DNA of 64,000 nucleotides from Phallusia mammillata (taxonomy: Eukaryota; Chordata; Ascidiacea; Phlebobranchia; Ascidiidae). The notes beneath the pieces are model-generated. The model was not told the origin of the DNA. It did not search any database and saw only the letters and a program-made list of their open reading frames with translations. The stretch is taken from positions 1 to 64,000 of the forward strand of contig QLIY01000213.1 of assembly GCA_003260075.1 (NCBI GenBank). Reading direction: 5' to 3'. Numbering within the stretch: position 1 is the first letter of the stretch; each line of letters starts with the position of its first letter. Shown here piece by piece: positions 26,831-37,700 of the stretch. A program made the translations under genes and the position numbers.

Positions 26831-29800
26831 TTCAAAGGTCAGCTGACTAATAGGCTTTTTGATTGGTGGAAATTTTGAAGCAGATGATTGTTTGGTGAAT
26901 GAAGTTGTTGGTTTAAACATGGTTGTTCTAAAAAATCGAAGTAAATCTTGTCCCCCCCCCCTTCAAAGGTCAGCTGACTAATAGGCTTTTTGATTGGTGG
27001 AAATTTTGAGGCAGATGATTGTTTGGTGAAGGAAGTTTTGGGTTTAAACATGGTTGTTCTAAAAAATCGAAGTAAATCTTGCTGTATGTGTAATGTTCCC
27101 TGTTTAAAGGCCAGCATGTATCCTTACTGTAACCACAGCAATGCAACTTATGTATATTCATACCCAACTCAGTGGTGGGATTCAGCCGGGCCGCACCGGT
27201 CCTACAGAACCGTCTCACATGAAATTTTATGAGATCAGCGAACCAGTTAGCATTACTGGTTACTGTCAATTGACTTTATGAGATCAGCAAACCGGTTAGC
27301 ATTACTGGTTACTGTCAATGGACTTTTTGTAACAAAACCGACTGGTTAGCATTACTGGTTACTGTCAATGGATTTTTGTAACAGAATCGGCTGAATTACT
27401 GGTTACTGTCAATGGACTTTTTGTAACAGAACCGGCTAAAAATATGACTTTTTGTTACAGAACCAGCTGAAAAATATGACTTTCGTGATAGAACCGGCTG
27501 ACAAAAAATTAGAATCCCACCACTGACCAAACTTGTTGTTTCAAAAAATAAAATTTAAAAGGTATTTATGTACAAGGTTGTGAAATTTATCCTCAAAAAT
27601 GCTTCAATTATTGTTGAGTTGAATTTATCTTACTTGGTGGTTAGCACAATATCATGGTAGTTCACAAACTTTACATGAGAAATTGGTACCTTGGTGTTTT
27701 GGTGTATCCAGAACTTTTTACTTTCTTTTTGAAGGTAACAGGTTGGTCACTAGATGGGGCAACTTTAGTGGACAATTTAACTTGGATTGAAAGTGGGGAG
27801 GACTTTAAAACTGGATCGCTAAAAAAACAAAAAAACAAGTCCCCCCCCCCTTTGGTGTATCCAGAACTTTTTACTTTCTTTTTGAAGGTAACAGGTTGAT
27901 CACTAGGTGGGGCAACTTTAGTGGACAATTTAACTTGGATTGAAAGTGGGGAAGACTTTAAAACTGGATCGCTAAAAAAACCAAAAAAACAAGATTTTGA
28001 TAGAAGTGTACAACAAATTATTATGTTAGGATTTTATGATAAGGTACATAATTTACACCCCCCCCCCTAGAAGTGTACAACAAATTATTATGTTAGGATT
28101 TTATGATAAGGTACACAGTTCACGGTTTTAAAAATTCTAAAAAGAAACATATAAGCCGGTATATTTGTGTAAAACGTAATGTTTCGACAACAACTTGTGT
28201 CATTCTCAAATAAATGAATGTATTTCCAGCAAAAAGTAAGGTTGCATTAAAAATTAGACAAAATTTAAAGTAAAAATAGTAATTCAGTCAGACACAAGTT
28301 TCTATTAAAAGTAAACATTTTTTGCAAACTAAATTTGGTGAGTGTTAATATACAAACAAACCATAAGAAATGTGACTTAGCCCAACAGTTTACAGTAAAA
28401 TACCTCGATAACACGCTGATTGAAGTGGCTTCGTCTTGATCACTGTGAACCCAAACCGAAAAAATAGAAATCTTAGCTTCAAACATGTGGACAGCAGCAC
28501 AAAAAATCTACAAAAAAAATAAATTAACAATGAAATAGCTATTTGTTTAACAAAAATAAACAGTTGGTGAAAGCACTTTTGCATTTTAGAACAGCCAAAT
28601 TTGTTTAATTTCATAACAATTATAAATTCCAAGAGTAACCATTTGTTTATAAAATTGTCCAGTTAATCGCTAGAAGTATTAATTGTACAAAAAACTTGGC
28701 AAATTGGTGATGAGACTAACACAATTTATCCTTAGTTAAAACACAGATAAATGAAAAAGTTGAACACCATTAACATCTCAATGATTTTCCCAAACAAACA
28801 AACCTCACCTTGTCGTGTTTTTGCATCAGTCTCACATCTTTTGCGAACAAAGTTCCGATTTCACATCCTGGATAACTTGCAATTGTAACTTCATGGTTTG
28901 CCCCCCCCCCAAATTCTAAAAAGAAACATATAAGCCGGTATATTTGTGTAAAACGTAACGTTTCGACAATAACTTGTGTTAATCTCAAATAAATGAATGT
29001 ATTTCCAGTAAATGTAAAATTGCATTAAAAATTACATACAATTTAAAGTAAAAATAGTAATTCAGACACAAGTTTCTATTAAAAGTAAACATTTTTTGCA
29101 AACTAAATTTGGTGAGTGTTAATATACAAACAAACCATAAGAAATGTGAACTAGCCCAACAGTTTACAGTAAAATACCTCGATAACACGCTGATCGAAGT
29201 GGCTTCATCTTGATCACTGTAAACCCAAACCGAAAAAATAGAAATCTTAGCTTCAAATATGTGGACAGCAGCACAAAAAATCTACAAAAAAATAATACAA
29301 AAATAAATTAACAATGAAATAGCTATTTGTTTAACAAAAACAAACAGTTGGTGAAAGCACTTTCACATTTTAGAACAGCCTAAATCCATTAAATTGCATA
29401 AGAAGTATAAATTCCAACAGTAACCATTTGTTGATAAAGTTGTCCAGTTAATCGTATAATGGTAATAATTGTACAAAAAAAACCTTGGCAAGTTGGTGAT
29501 GTAAACAACCAGATTTATCTTTAGTTGAAACACAGACAAGTTAAAAATTTGAAACAACATTAACATTTCAATGATTTTTCCAAACAATAATCCTCACCTT
29601 GTCATCTTTTTGCATCAGTCTCACATCTTTAGCAAACAAAGTCCCGATTTCACATCCTGGATAACTTGCAATTTTAACTTCATGGTTCAAAAGATTGATG
29701 TGAAAAATTGCTCGTTCAGTTGCACAAAGTACACTAGATGAGGTTGGGTAGCTGCAAAAGATGGTATAGTGTTGCATTTTATAAACATGCTCAAAAAGTG

Positions 29801-32800
29801 TTTATTAGATAGATTTGTGTGATCTGAGCACATATTTAGAACATAAAACATGGCTACATTTCGACAAATACTGTTAGTAAAAGAATTAGCTCTAAATAGT
29901 TCAAGCTTGAGTTAAATTTACCTTTCTGATGTTGAAGCAGTTTTCTTGAGGTAAATCAAATCCAATACTTGGCCACGAGAGCAATCACCTGCATGTAAAG
30001 ACCAGTTGTCACAATAAAATATGCACAAATGTAAAAATTCATGAGGTTCAATATGGTTAAAAACTTTTGAATTGTGGTTGAATTTTGTAGACCTAATGAA
30101 ACTTGCAGAAATAAATTTTAAATTAGTAGATATATTATAATACTTTTCTAAACAATAATATTTCTATGTAATATAAATCAGGGGTCTCCAAAAGAACCAA
30201 AGATCAGTTAAATCTGGTTTGGTACAAATATACAAAGCGTTTAGGTTTAGCACTTTTGTGGGATCAGAAAAAAAAATTTAATTAATAAAAGGTAACAACA
30301 CAGTCCGCCAGGCCCCTATTTTCTAGCCTACACTTGTCAATGCTTAGTGACCGGCTGATTCGGTATGGCGCCTTCAGTGAGCCTGGCGTACCGTGACTAA
30401 TATATGAGTGTGTCGTGATCGCTGGTCTGCATGAACACTTCAGGGCTGATCCCAGTTATGGAATTTGTGTTCATCTTAAAAACAAACATAACACATTTTC
30501 TCTATTATTATGGCGAGGCCACATTTTTTAACATGTGTTCCATTTTTTTAGAACACCCGAAGCCAAGATTAAATACCTTGAATAAAGGGACACTTCAGAG
30601 CCGTCTGAGATAAATAATAATGAAATGATAAAAGACAGTAACCTGATTCTTTCCAATCTTGGTTTGTTCTCAACAATCTTTCCATCAAATCAATCTTTAC
30701 ATTTTCCTCGCCCCCCCCCCCATTGAACGTCCAGCGGTTGCAAGATAACGTCACACGGAAAGTGGGTCGCAGACTATCCGGTCTAATACATTTGTGACAG
30801 GGGCATTTCAGAGCTTACTGAGATAAATAAAATAATGAAACACAGTAACCTGCTTCTTTCCAATCTTGATTTGTTCTCAACAATCGTTCCATCAAATCAA
30901 TCTTTATATTCTCCTCAAACTGATTAGTTTTGTTGAAGAAAATAAATTCCTGAACCTGGATGTAATTTTATGTTTAAAATATAGAAAACAAATCACAAAC
31001 CACGATAAACCACAAATTACCACAGCAGTAGATGAGCCAACTGCAATTTGCCACAAATCGCTGCAAACAGCTAAACTTGTGTAACTGAAACCTGCACTAG
31101 GAAATAGCAGAATTATTTTTCTTCAATCAGATAAATTAAACTCAGTGTTAGGATTCAGCCGGTTCGCACCGGTTGAAAATAACCCCCCCCCCCACAGCAG
31201 TAGATGAGCCAACTGCAATTTGCCACAAATCGCTGCAAACCGCTAAACTTGTGTAGCTGAAACCTGCTCTAGGAAATAGCAGAATTATTTTTCTACGATA
31301 AGATCAATTAAACTCAGTGGTGGGATTCAGCCGGCTTACACCGGTTCTGTGATAATAATTACTAAATACAAACACTGTTGGGATTCAGCCGGTTCGTACC
31401 GGTTCTATAGAACCGTCCACTCGAAATTTTATAAGATCAGCGAACCGGTTAGCATTACTGGTTACTGTCAATGGACTTTTTGTAACAAAACCGACTGGTT
31501 AGCATTACTGGTTACTGTCAATGGATTTTTGTAACAGAATCGGCTGACAAATGGGACTTTTTGTAACAGAACCGGCTGAAAAATATGACTTTTGTGATAG
31601 AACGACTGACAAAAAATTTGAATCCCACCACTGAATAATTTTTTTAACAAACCATGGGTCATCTGTGCTTTCCACTTTTCATTGTGATGTAATAAATCCC
31701 AAGCAATCCCCCCCCCCAAACTGGTCATAAATGTCTTGTGTACAGAGCAGTAAAGACACTTTAAATTCTAATGAGGCATGATTAAATTGAACAAAAAAGT
31801 GGGATGCCTTTCAAAATATAACTATCAATAAGCGATGTAAAAAGCAGGTACATGAGCCAGTAAAGGGATATTAAACCTGGGTGTCACCCCCCCCCCTTTT
31901 GTGATAGAACCGGCTGACAAAAAATTTGATTCCCACGACTGAATACATTTTTGAACAAACCATGGGTCATCTGTGCTTTCCACTTTTCATTGTGATGCAA
32001 TAAATCCCAAGCAACTACTGTTCCAGAATATGATGACATAATCAAGTTATTGTTGTCAAGAAATTTTGCACATGAAATATTTCCCAAAGGAATTTCATAG
32101 ATTGTCTAAAAATAAAAACTGGTCATAAATGTATTTCATACAGAGTAATGAAGACACTGTAAATGCTAATTAGGCATACTTAAATTGAACAAAAAAGTGA
32201 CAAGCCTTTCAAAATATAACTATCAATAAGTGATGTAAAAATCTGGTACATAAAAGGATATTAAACCTGGGTGTCGCCAACTTAGTCACACACAATATTA
32301 GATTACAGATGTTGACAAAAGGCTTTTGTATATATAGTGTTAAAGATTAAGGAATCCTTTGCTGATGTATTTATCATCAAGTTATTGACCAGATCTGTGT
32401 ATATTGGTGGTGAAGTTTTTTTTTCAATTTTTTACTAATCAACATTTTTTTGCACTTTATTAATTTAAGTCCACTACAAACAGTTTCTTACCTCTTTTGA
32501 AATAATATCATAAACATTCACATAGGAATTGAATACTGCACAAACAAGTTTTTCTTCCACCGACAATAAACTTGGGGCCTCGGTCATCGAGGTTATGATG
32601 TGACCCCGGGGTATTCCCCCTGAAAAACAACACAGGTACAAATTAAAACCGTTTTATTTCATTTATGCTGAACAAGCATTTTATTTTACTTTATCTTAAT
32701 TTAAAAATAAAATGTACAAAGATTATTGTAATAACAATTGCTAAGTTGGAAGTAACTGCACAACACGTGTTATGTAAGGGCAAAAATAGAGTCAGTACGG

Positions 32801-33801
32801 ATGCAAGATGTAGAAAGCAATGCCACTTTCAAGGCATAAGTAAGTAACTTTATTTGCACGAAATATTCGAAAAACAAGGCATGACATGATGGAAGCTTGC
32901 ATAAAAGTATGTTTGGTACATTAATTATGCTTCCATTAAAACATCTACAAAATTGTAATTTTGATACAAAATAATTACAAATTATAAACTATTTCAAGTT
33001 TGTAGAGTTCTTCTGGCAAATGTATTTTTATTCCGACGTTTCGACGTACTATGCAGGTCACCATGATTAGTTAAATCGTAGGAGTAAAAAACACATTTGC
33101 CAGAAGAGCTCTATAAACTTGATATTAGCCTGGCAGCAATAGCTTATAAACTATTTGTTTAAAAAATTTGCAAACCCTATGCCACCAAACTTGTTAAAGC
33201 AGCAAACAAATTGAAAGTACATCGAGTCCGTGGAATTCTGTGTTAAATTTTACTGACCAGCATTGAAAGTGTCAAGAACCTCATCAATTTTCCAAGTGAT
33301 CAAATAATCTGAAGATGCAGAAAGGAGAAATGCATGTTTGGGTCCAAAATTTATTGCGGATATTTCATGGTGATGCCCTTTAAGTGGAATGACCTAAATG
33401 TGAATGATAAAATGTACAAAGTAGCTTTGGAACACTATATACGGATCTGTCCATTGGTTTAATAGTGAAAATAACGGCCCAAATTGACGTTAAAAGCGAC
33501 ATGCTTTATTGTCACTGATGATGGCATGAGCATTTACCGAAACGTTTGAATAATAAGGCATGTCGCTTTTTACGTCTATTTGGGCCGTTATTTTTATTAA
33601 CAAACTTACACATTAGCTGTTTGTGACCAAAGTAATGAAAAGAAATTTGTTGTTTCAAAAATTTCAGAGACTTACTTTTGAACATGAAATACTTTGCAAG
33701 ACGATTTCGTTGCCATTCTGCACAGACAGAAAGCTGTCTGAAATGTCGAATGTTGTTGGAAATTTTACAAATTTAAAAGTATCCACCAGCGACACTTGCA
33801 T
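24308..33801 (-). CDS. WDR27: WDR27-like WD40-repeat protein
   Basis: WD-repeat protein matching the WDR27 family; its molecular role is poorly known. Start at 33799-33801 (MQVSLVDTFK). Main exons (minus): 33676-33801, 33258-33393 (LKGHHHEISAINFGP), 32492-32619, 31961-32105 (SGTVVAWDLLHHNEKW), possibly a 20-nt microexon 31021-31040, 30850-30919, about 29923-29988, 29598-29751, 29178-29281, about 27676-27980 (KKKVKSSGYTKTPR), about 26830-27055 (TTMFKPKTSF), about 26165-26262, 25970-26100 (YSPDRYVRVWESPF), 25741-25890 (AQFYYLDKFILAAVG), 25605-25700, 24945-25055 and 25072-25180 (two alleles), about 24791-24873 (DGIKLWDVRMKS), about 24582-24684 (VSPCGRFVATATDNRA), about 24432-24525, and 24308-24359 ending in VYSWNIS-stop. 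Phases agree for most joins. Several exons are duplicated by haplotype joins. The FYYLDKF and SSGYT...TMFKPKT signatures point to WDR27 over other WD proteins. Confidence 0.85.
25207..25354. mobile_element. Non-autonomous hAT-like MITE, family 1
   Basis: CAGTGGTGGGATTCAAAT start and ATCCCACCACTG end, in a WDR27 intron. The body matches other family 1 copies (GCTAACCGGTTCGCTGATC). Confidence 0.8.
26384..26560. repeat. Foldback repeat carrying inverted hammerhead-like cores
   Basis: ATGCTTTATT...AATGTTTCGGTAAATGC and GCATTGCCGAAACGTTTGAA...AATAAAGCAT form two arms of an inverted repeat. Family members at 33.4, 54.0, 54.7, 58.7 and 61.0 kb share AACGGCCCAAATAGACGT ends; this copy has a modified centre. 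Confidence 0.6.
26752..26830. repeat. Poly-C run (79 bases), WDR27 region
   Basis: The longest C run in the window. The 120 bp after it (from TTCAAAGGTCAGCTGACTAA) is repeated after the next C run at about 26951, including part of a WDR27 exon with a few substitutions. Allelic pieces in series. Confidence 0.8.
27170..27525. mobile_element. hAT-like MITE, family 1, internally expanded
   Basis: Termini CAGTGGTGGGATTCAGCC and AATCCCACCACTG. The flanks ACCCAACT and ACCAAACT match 7 of 8, an 8-bp target duplication. The GTTAGCATTACTGGTTACTG core is repeated internally several times, making this copy about twice the usual length. Confidence 0.85.
28260..29290. repeat. WDR27: Large haplotype duplicate in WDR27 (exon copies 28398-28501 and 29178-29281)
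   Basis: About 0.8 kb around the exon encoding KISIFSVWV is present twice, joined at a C run near 28903-28912. The exon differs by one residue (HSDQD against YSDQD). Intron sequence differs more, by substitutions and small indels. Confidence 0.7.
31315..31633. mobile_element. hAT-like MITE, family 1, nested or expanded, close to a WDR27 splice donor
   Basis: CAGTGGTGGGATTCAGCC to AATCCCACCACTG with internal repetition of the GTTAGCATTACTGG core. Its right end lies about 20 bp from the exon-4 donor of one WDR27 allele; a truncated copy of the same insertion precedes the other allele (about 31900-31941). Confidence 0.75.
33000..33140 (-). repeat. Degenerate hammerhead-like foldback copy
   Basis: Minus strand reads CTAATCA...GTCGAAACGTCGGAATAAA, i.e. 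the 4.9 kb family with two changes in the CTGATGA box (33035-33070). The GCCAGAAGAGCTC tail is present on both sides, giving inverted ends. Confidence 0.6.
33431..33615 (+). repeat. Foldback repeat with hammerhead-like core
   Basis: Arms AACGGCCCAAAT-GACGT and ACGTCTATTTGGGCCGTTAT form a long inverted repeat. The loop holds CTGATGA (33515-33521), a TGGCATGAGCATTTACC stem-loop and GAAACGTT (33539-33546). Inner arm GCGACATGCTTTATT pairs with AATAAGGCATGTCGC, which would be stem I of a hammerhead. One extra base precedes stem II. Confidence 0.65.
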
Positions 33802-34606
33802 GTCATCTAGTTTTACTCAAAATAAAACGAAAATTTATATTTCTCGCAAAGCTTGCCGCGTTACTTCGGGAACGAAGCCATTCAAGTGTGACAAATGTAT
33901 TCGTGCATGACCAAGTTTTTTTTTGCGGTTTTATGATTATGATCTTTGTGTGACATATATAACTTTGTCGGTTAAGCTAAAATTAGAACAAATTGTCACA
34001 AAGTATATAATGCACATTATTTCGACAGGTTTATTTGGATTCACAGAGCCGCATAGCTTTTATTGGAACAGTAGACTGGAAGGAAATGACACAAGTGACT
34101 TCCTTGGTTTTGCTCGGATGCAACATTTGTTTGTTTATTATTTGTCCATAAAAATCCGTTGGTAGGCTGTGTGCGTTCCAGCTAAGTAAGAATTCAACCA
34201 AATGTGGATATATTTAGAAGCAAGGAAACAGGAAATAGTCTTGGTCAATGACTGCGCAAAGTGTAAAGCGCAAAGCGTTTTAAAATGTTTAAACCATACA
34301 CCAACAGCTGAAACCACCTGTAAAGCAAAGTATAAAAGTGTATTTTCCAAATTAGTGCCTCATTAAAACGGTGTGCAGTGTAGTGTTTGATTGGACAAGC
34401 ACAGAAGTATTGGTAAATAAAAGTGTAATGTAATATATCAGTGTGGTATTAAATCCCATCTATTACTAACGTGTGTCACTTTTTATGATAGGATCACGTC
34501 TTTGCGGGTTGGGTTACATGGTGACAGTCGTGTCTCGTTCACGCTAAATAGAGCGCATAACCCGTTCTTTTGTCGGCTTCAACGCCCACGTGGTTTTGGC
34601 CACTTT
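33802..34606. promoter_or_regulatory. Probable divergent promoter region between WDR27 and EOGT
   Basis: The two initiation codons are 805 bp apart and point away from each other, with no coding sequence between. No TATA box or defined initiator was established. The assignment rests on geometry. Confidence 0.5.
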
Positions 34607-34658
34607 ATGCTATTTTTGGCTGTTGGCTGCAACATACAGATGCTACTGTGCTGTGTTT

Positions 34659-34716
<58 letters not shown>

Positions 34717-37700
34717 TGTGGCAACCGGTGACGTGGACCTGCCACTACGTCATCGGAACATATTGCATCACCGAAAACCTTGGTTGTGTCGTCAGAAAGG
34801 GAATTGTGACGTAAGTTAGGTTTTTTTGTGAGACTTATGATTTTGCTACTAACAGTGCAAAGTAGGTGGCAGATATTATTAGTTTCTTTGGTGTATTTGA
34901 GTCATTTATCCCCTGAGGCAAAGTACTGGTTGTCACGTACTTTGGTTTGTAGCTTAAAAACTTTTATAAGAAATAACCAGCAGATATTAATGCGATTACC
35001 CCGAAAACCTAAATACGGCCACAAGACACGAACTTAAATAATAGCTTTAGTAAAAACCAAATTGCCAGCGAGAAAAAATAAAATGTATTCATTTTATTAA
35101 ACAGACGCTTGTTTCCACTTGTACATTATATTTTCACTGATGATGCCGATTGTTTTTGTCGAAACATCTGTTTTATAAAATAAATACGTTTTATTCTACA
35201 TCGCTGGCGATTTGGTTTTTATTAAAGCTACTATTTAAGTCCGTGTCTTGTGTACCTATACATTCATGCTTTGTTACGGTGAAAGCAAGATATAGTTTCA
35301 ACTAAAATTGCAGACTAAGACGCATTCGAGCGCAATCAACCAGATAAACATACTAGCAAGCAAGACACTAAACACATATCCAGTGGTGGGATTCACTTTT
35401 ATTGTCAGCCGTTTCCTATCACAAAAGTCATATTTTTCAGCCGGTTCTGTTACAAAAAGTCCACTGACAGTAGCCAGTAATGCCAACCGGTTCGCTGATC
35501 TCATAAAATTTCTTAAGACCGTTCTATAGAACCGGCTGAATCCCACCACTGAGTACAACCAACTTTTACGCAACTAAATTATAAATTCTTCTGACAGATA
35601 GAAGAATCACCTAAATGTTGGGGTCACGAGGACGATTGCGTGAACCGGTTCGAACCGGATTGGCCCGATTCCTGCGACGAGCGGAAACAATGGCGCTTCT
35701 GGCAACAGGTGCGTCACTTCCGGGTTATTGTCTCACACAGGTTATGACGTCATATGTGTTTCCAGGGTGATTTTGGTTGGATGAGGACACGCTTGGATGA
35801 GTTGAGGGGAATGCGGGTTTGCGAATCCGAATCGGGTTCGTCGTTAAACTGCACGAAGTGAGTTTCATGTGGTTGTGTGAATTTCACGGTTCACAAAAGT
35901 TACGGTTCACGGAAGTGTATGGTTCACGAAAGTTTTACGGTTCACGAAAGTTACGGTTCACGGAAGTTACGGTTCACGGAAGTTACGGTTCACGAAAGTT
36001 ACGGTCCTCGCAAGTTATGAAGTGCATAGTCCAAAGTACAAGCCCAAAACCTGGCCCGAGTGCAAACCCGAATCACACATTGACAGTAGTTGAAAACATC
36101 GTTGGCAAGTTTGCACGGCAGCTAATAATATGATCAGGGTTGCCATCGACATGGAGCCAAAATAAAAAGGAAAACCAAAAAGCTGAAGTTTCATGCGAAA
36201 CGAAACAAACGTTTTTAAACAAATCTTTGCATTTTGTACGAGTCATGACATATCACATGCACATATATCACATATTTGGCCAAAATCAATCTGTTCCAGC
36301 AACTTCTCGTTCGTAGAAAATACTTCGTGCATCTCACGACAGCTCAGGTCTAAAGGGTAACTTTTACTTGTAACAGGGATATGACTAGTAATTGTCGAAA
36401 ATAAGACGAAATAAGGACTCAAGTCAAAAACAAGGACATTTCTTAGACATAGGGACAATTATTTTTCTAAGACGTTGTCCTTCAAAGTAGGAACAAATCT
36501 TAGAAATAAGGACCGTCTATAATTCAACTTCCAACGCACAGAATCGCAACTTGCAGCTTACAAAGTCATGTTGGTGATTTTAATTGACTGGTGATTTTTC
36601 GATTATTTTGTTTACTTTGTTCAGATGGCTTCAGTTTTGTCAGGGAAGTTTCATTTACTTAGACTTGCGCGGAGACAAACCGCGTGGTTTTCACCCCACG
36701 AATTTATTTTCAAACGGAGAAATTGGCGGGAAATGTCACGTGGATGTTGAACTTTTGAAAGGTCAAAGTTTACCGAAGGTCGAAGGCTGGTTGAGATCAT
36801 GGTGAGATTGAACACGGGGAATTAAAACCGAAAAATATTTGGGTGGAATTTAAAATAGAATTTCTCGGATAAATCAAAAAGTCAGCATGAAATAATAAAG
36901 ATTCATTTTATTAAACAATCACCGAAAATCTGACGTTTACTTTTTTCTTATTAATCTGTAAAAAAAATGTTTTTTAATAATTTTATTTTGTTTCAAAATC
37001 TTGTTTTTAAATGATACTTAAACATAACTCCACTTTCTTGCGCCCAATAACGTCTCAACGTTGCGCAGCTATTTCCGGCTTGGTGATTGTTTTGGTGCAA
37101 TTGTGTTGCTATGTTGTCTTTCACCAAGCGAAATAAACTCAACTCAACCCATAACTAACACTCATTGCGTTCTTATAACTGTTTCGAATTTCAAAACTTA
37201 CTAAACTTCCCATTTTCGCAGGTATCCTGAACTACAAGCATTTGAAAACGTCCCTTACGCTCACAACGATTCGTTTTGTGACATGATAATTAATGAACCT
37301 GTTGTGATGATGAAACTCGATCAGGGTGAAAATTTGTACCATCACATGTGCGACTTTCTCAACCTTTATCTTTCACTGCACTTGAACGATTCGATCGAGT
37401 TCGACAAAAACATTCGCATTGTCAGATGGGACTGGGTACGTGTGAATTGTAGAGAAAACAACTTTGCATCAGAAATGTCAAATTAGGTTTATTTTAATGA
37501 CAAACTTATATGCGAGGGATAAAGCGTTCATGCAGATCAGTAATAACAACACTCAAAAAACTTCTACATGAGGTGTTTCCACAAATATAAGACATCAAAT
37601 CAAAACTAGAAAAATGTACCTTCATCAAACAAGGCTTTCGACGTTAAAATCTGTAAATAAATCGTTCCCAACGCATAAACATATTGTTACATACGAACGC

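Noticed and set aside
34502..34819. Start of EOGT at 34502
   Set aside because: The upstream extension has no signal-peptide character; the ATG at 34607 gives a proper hydrophobic leader. The Pro run is from the C run.
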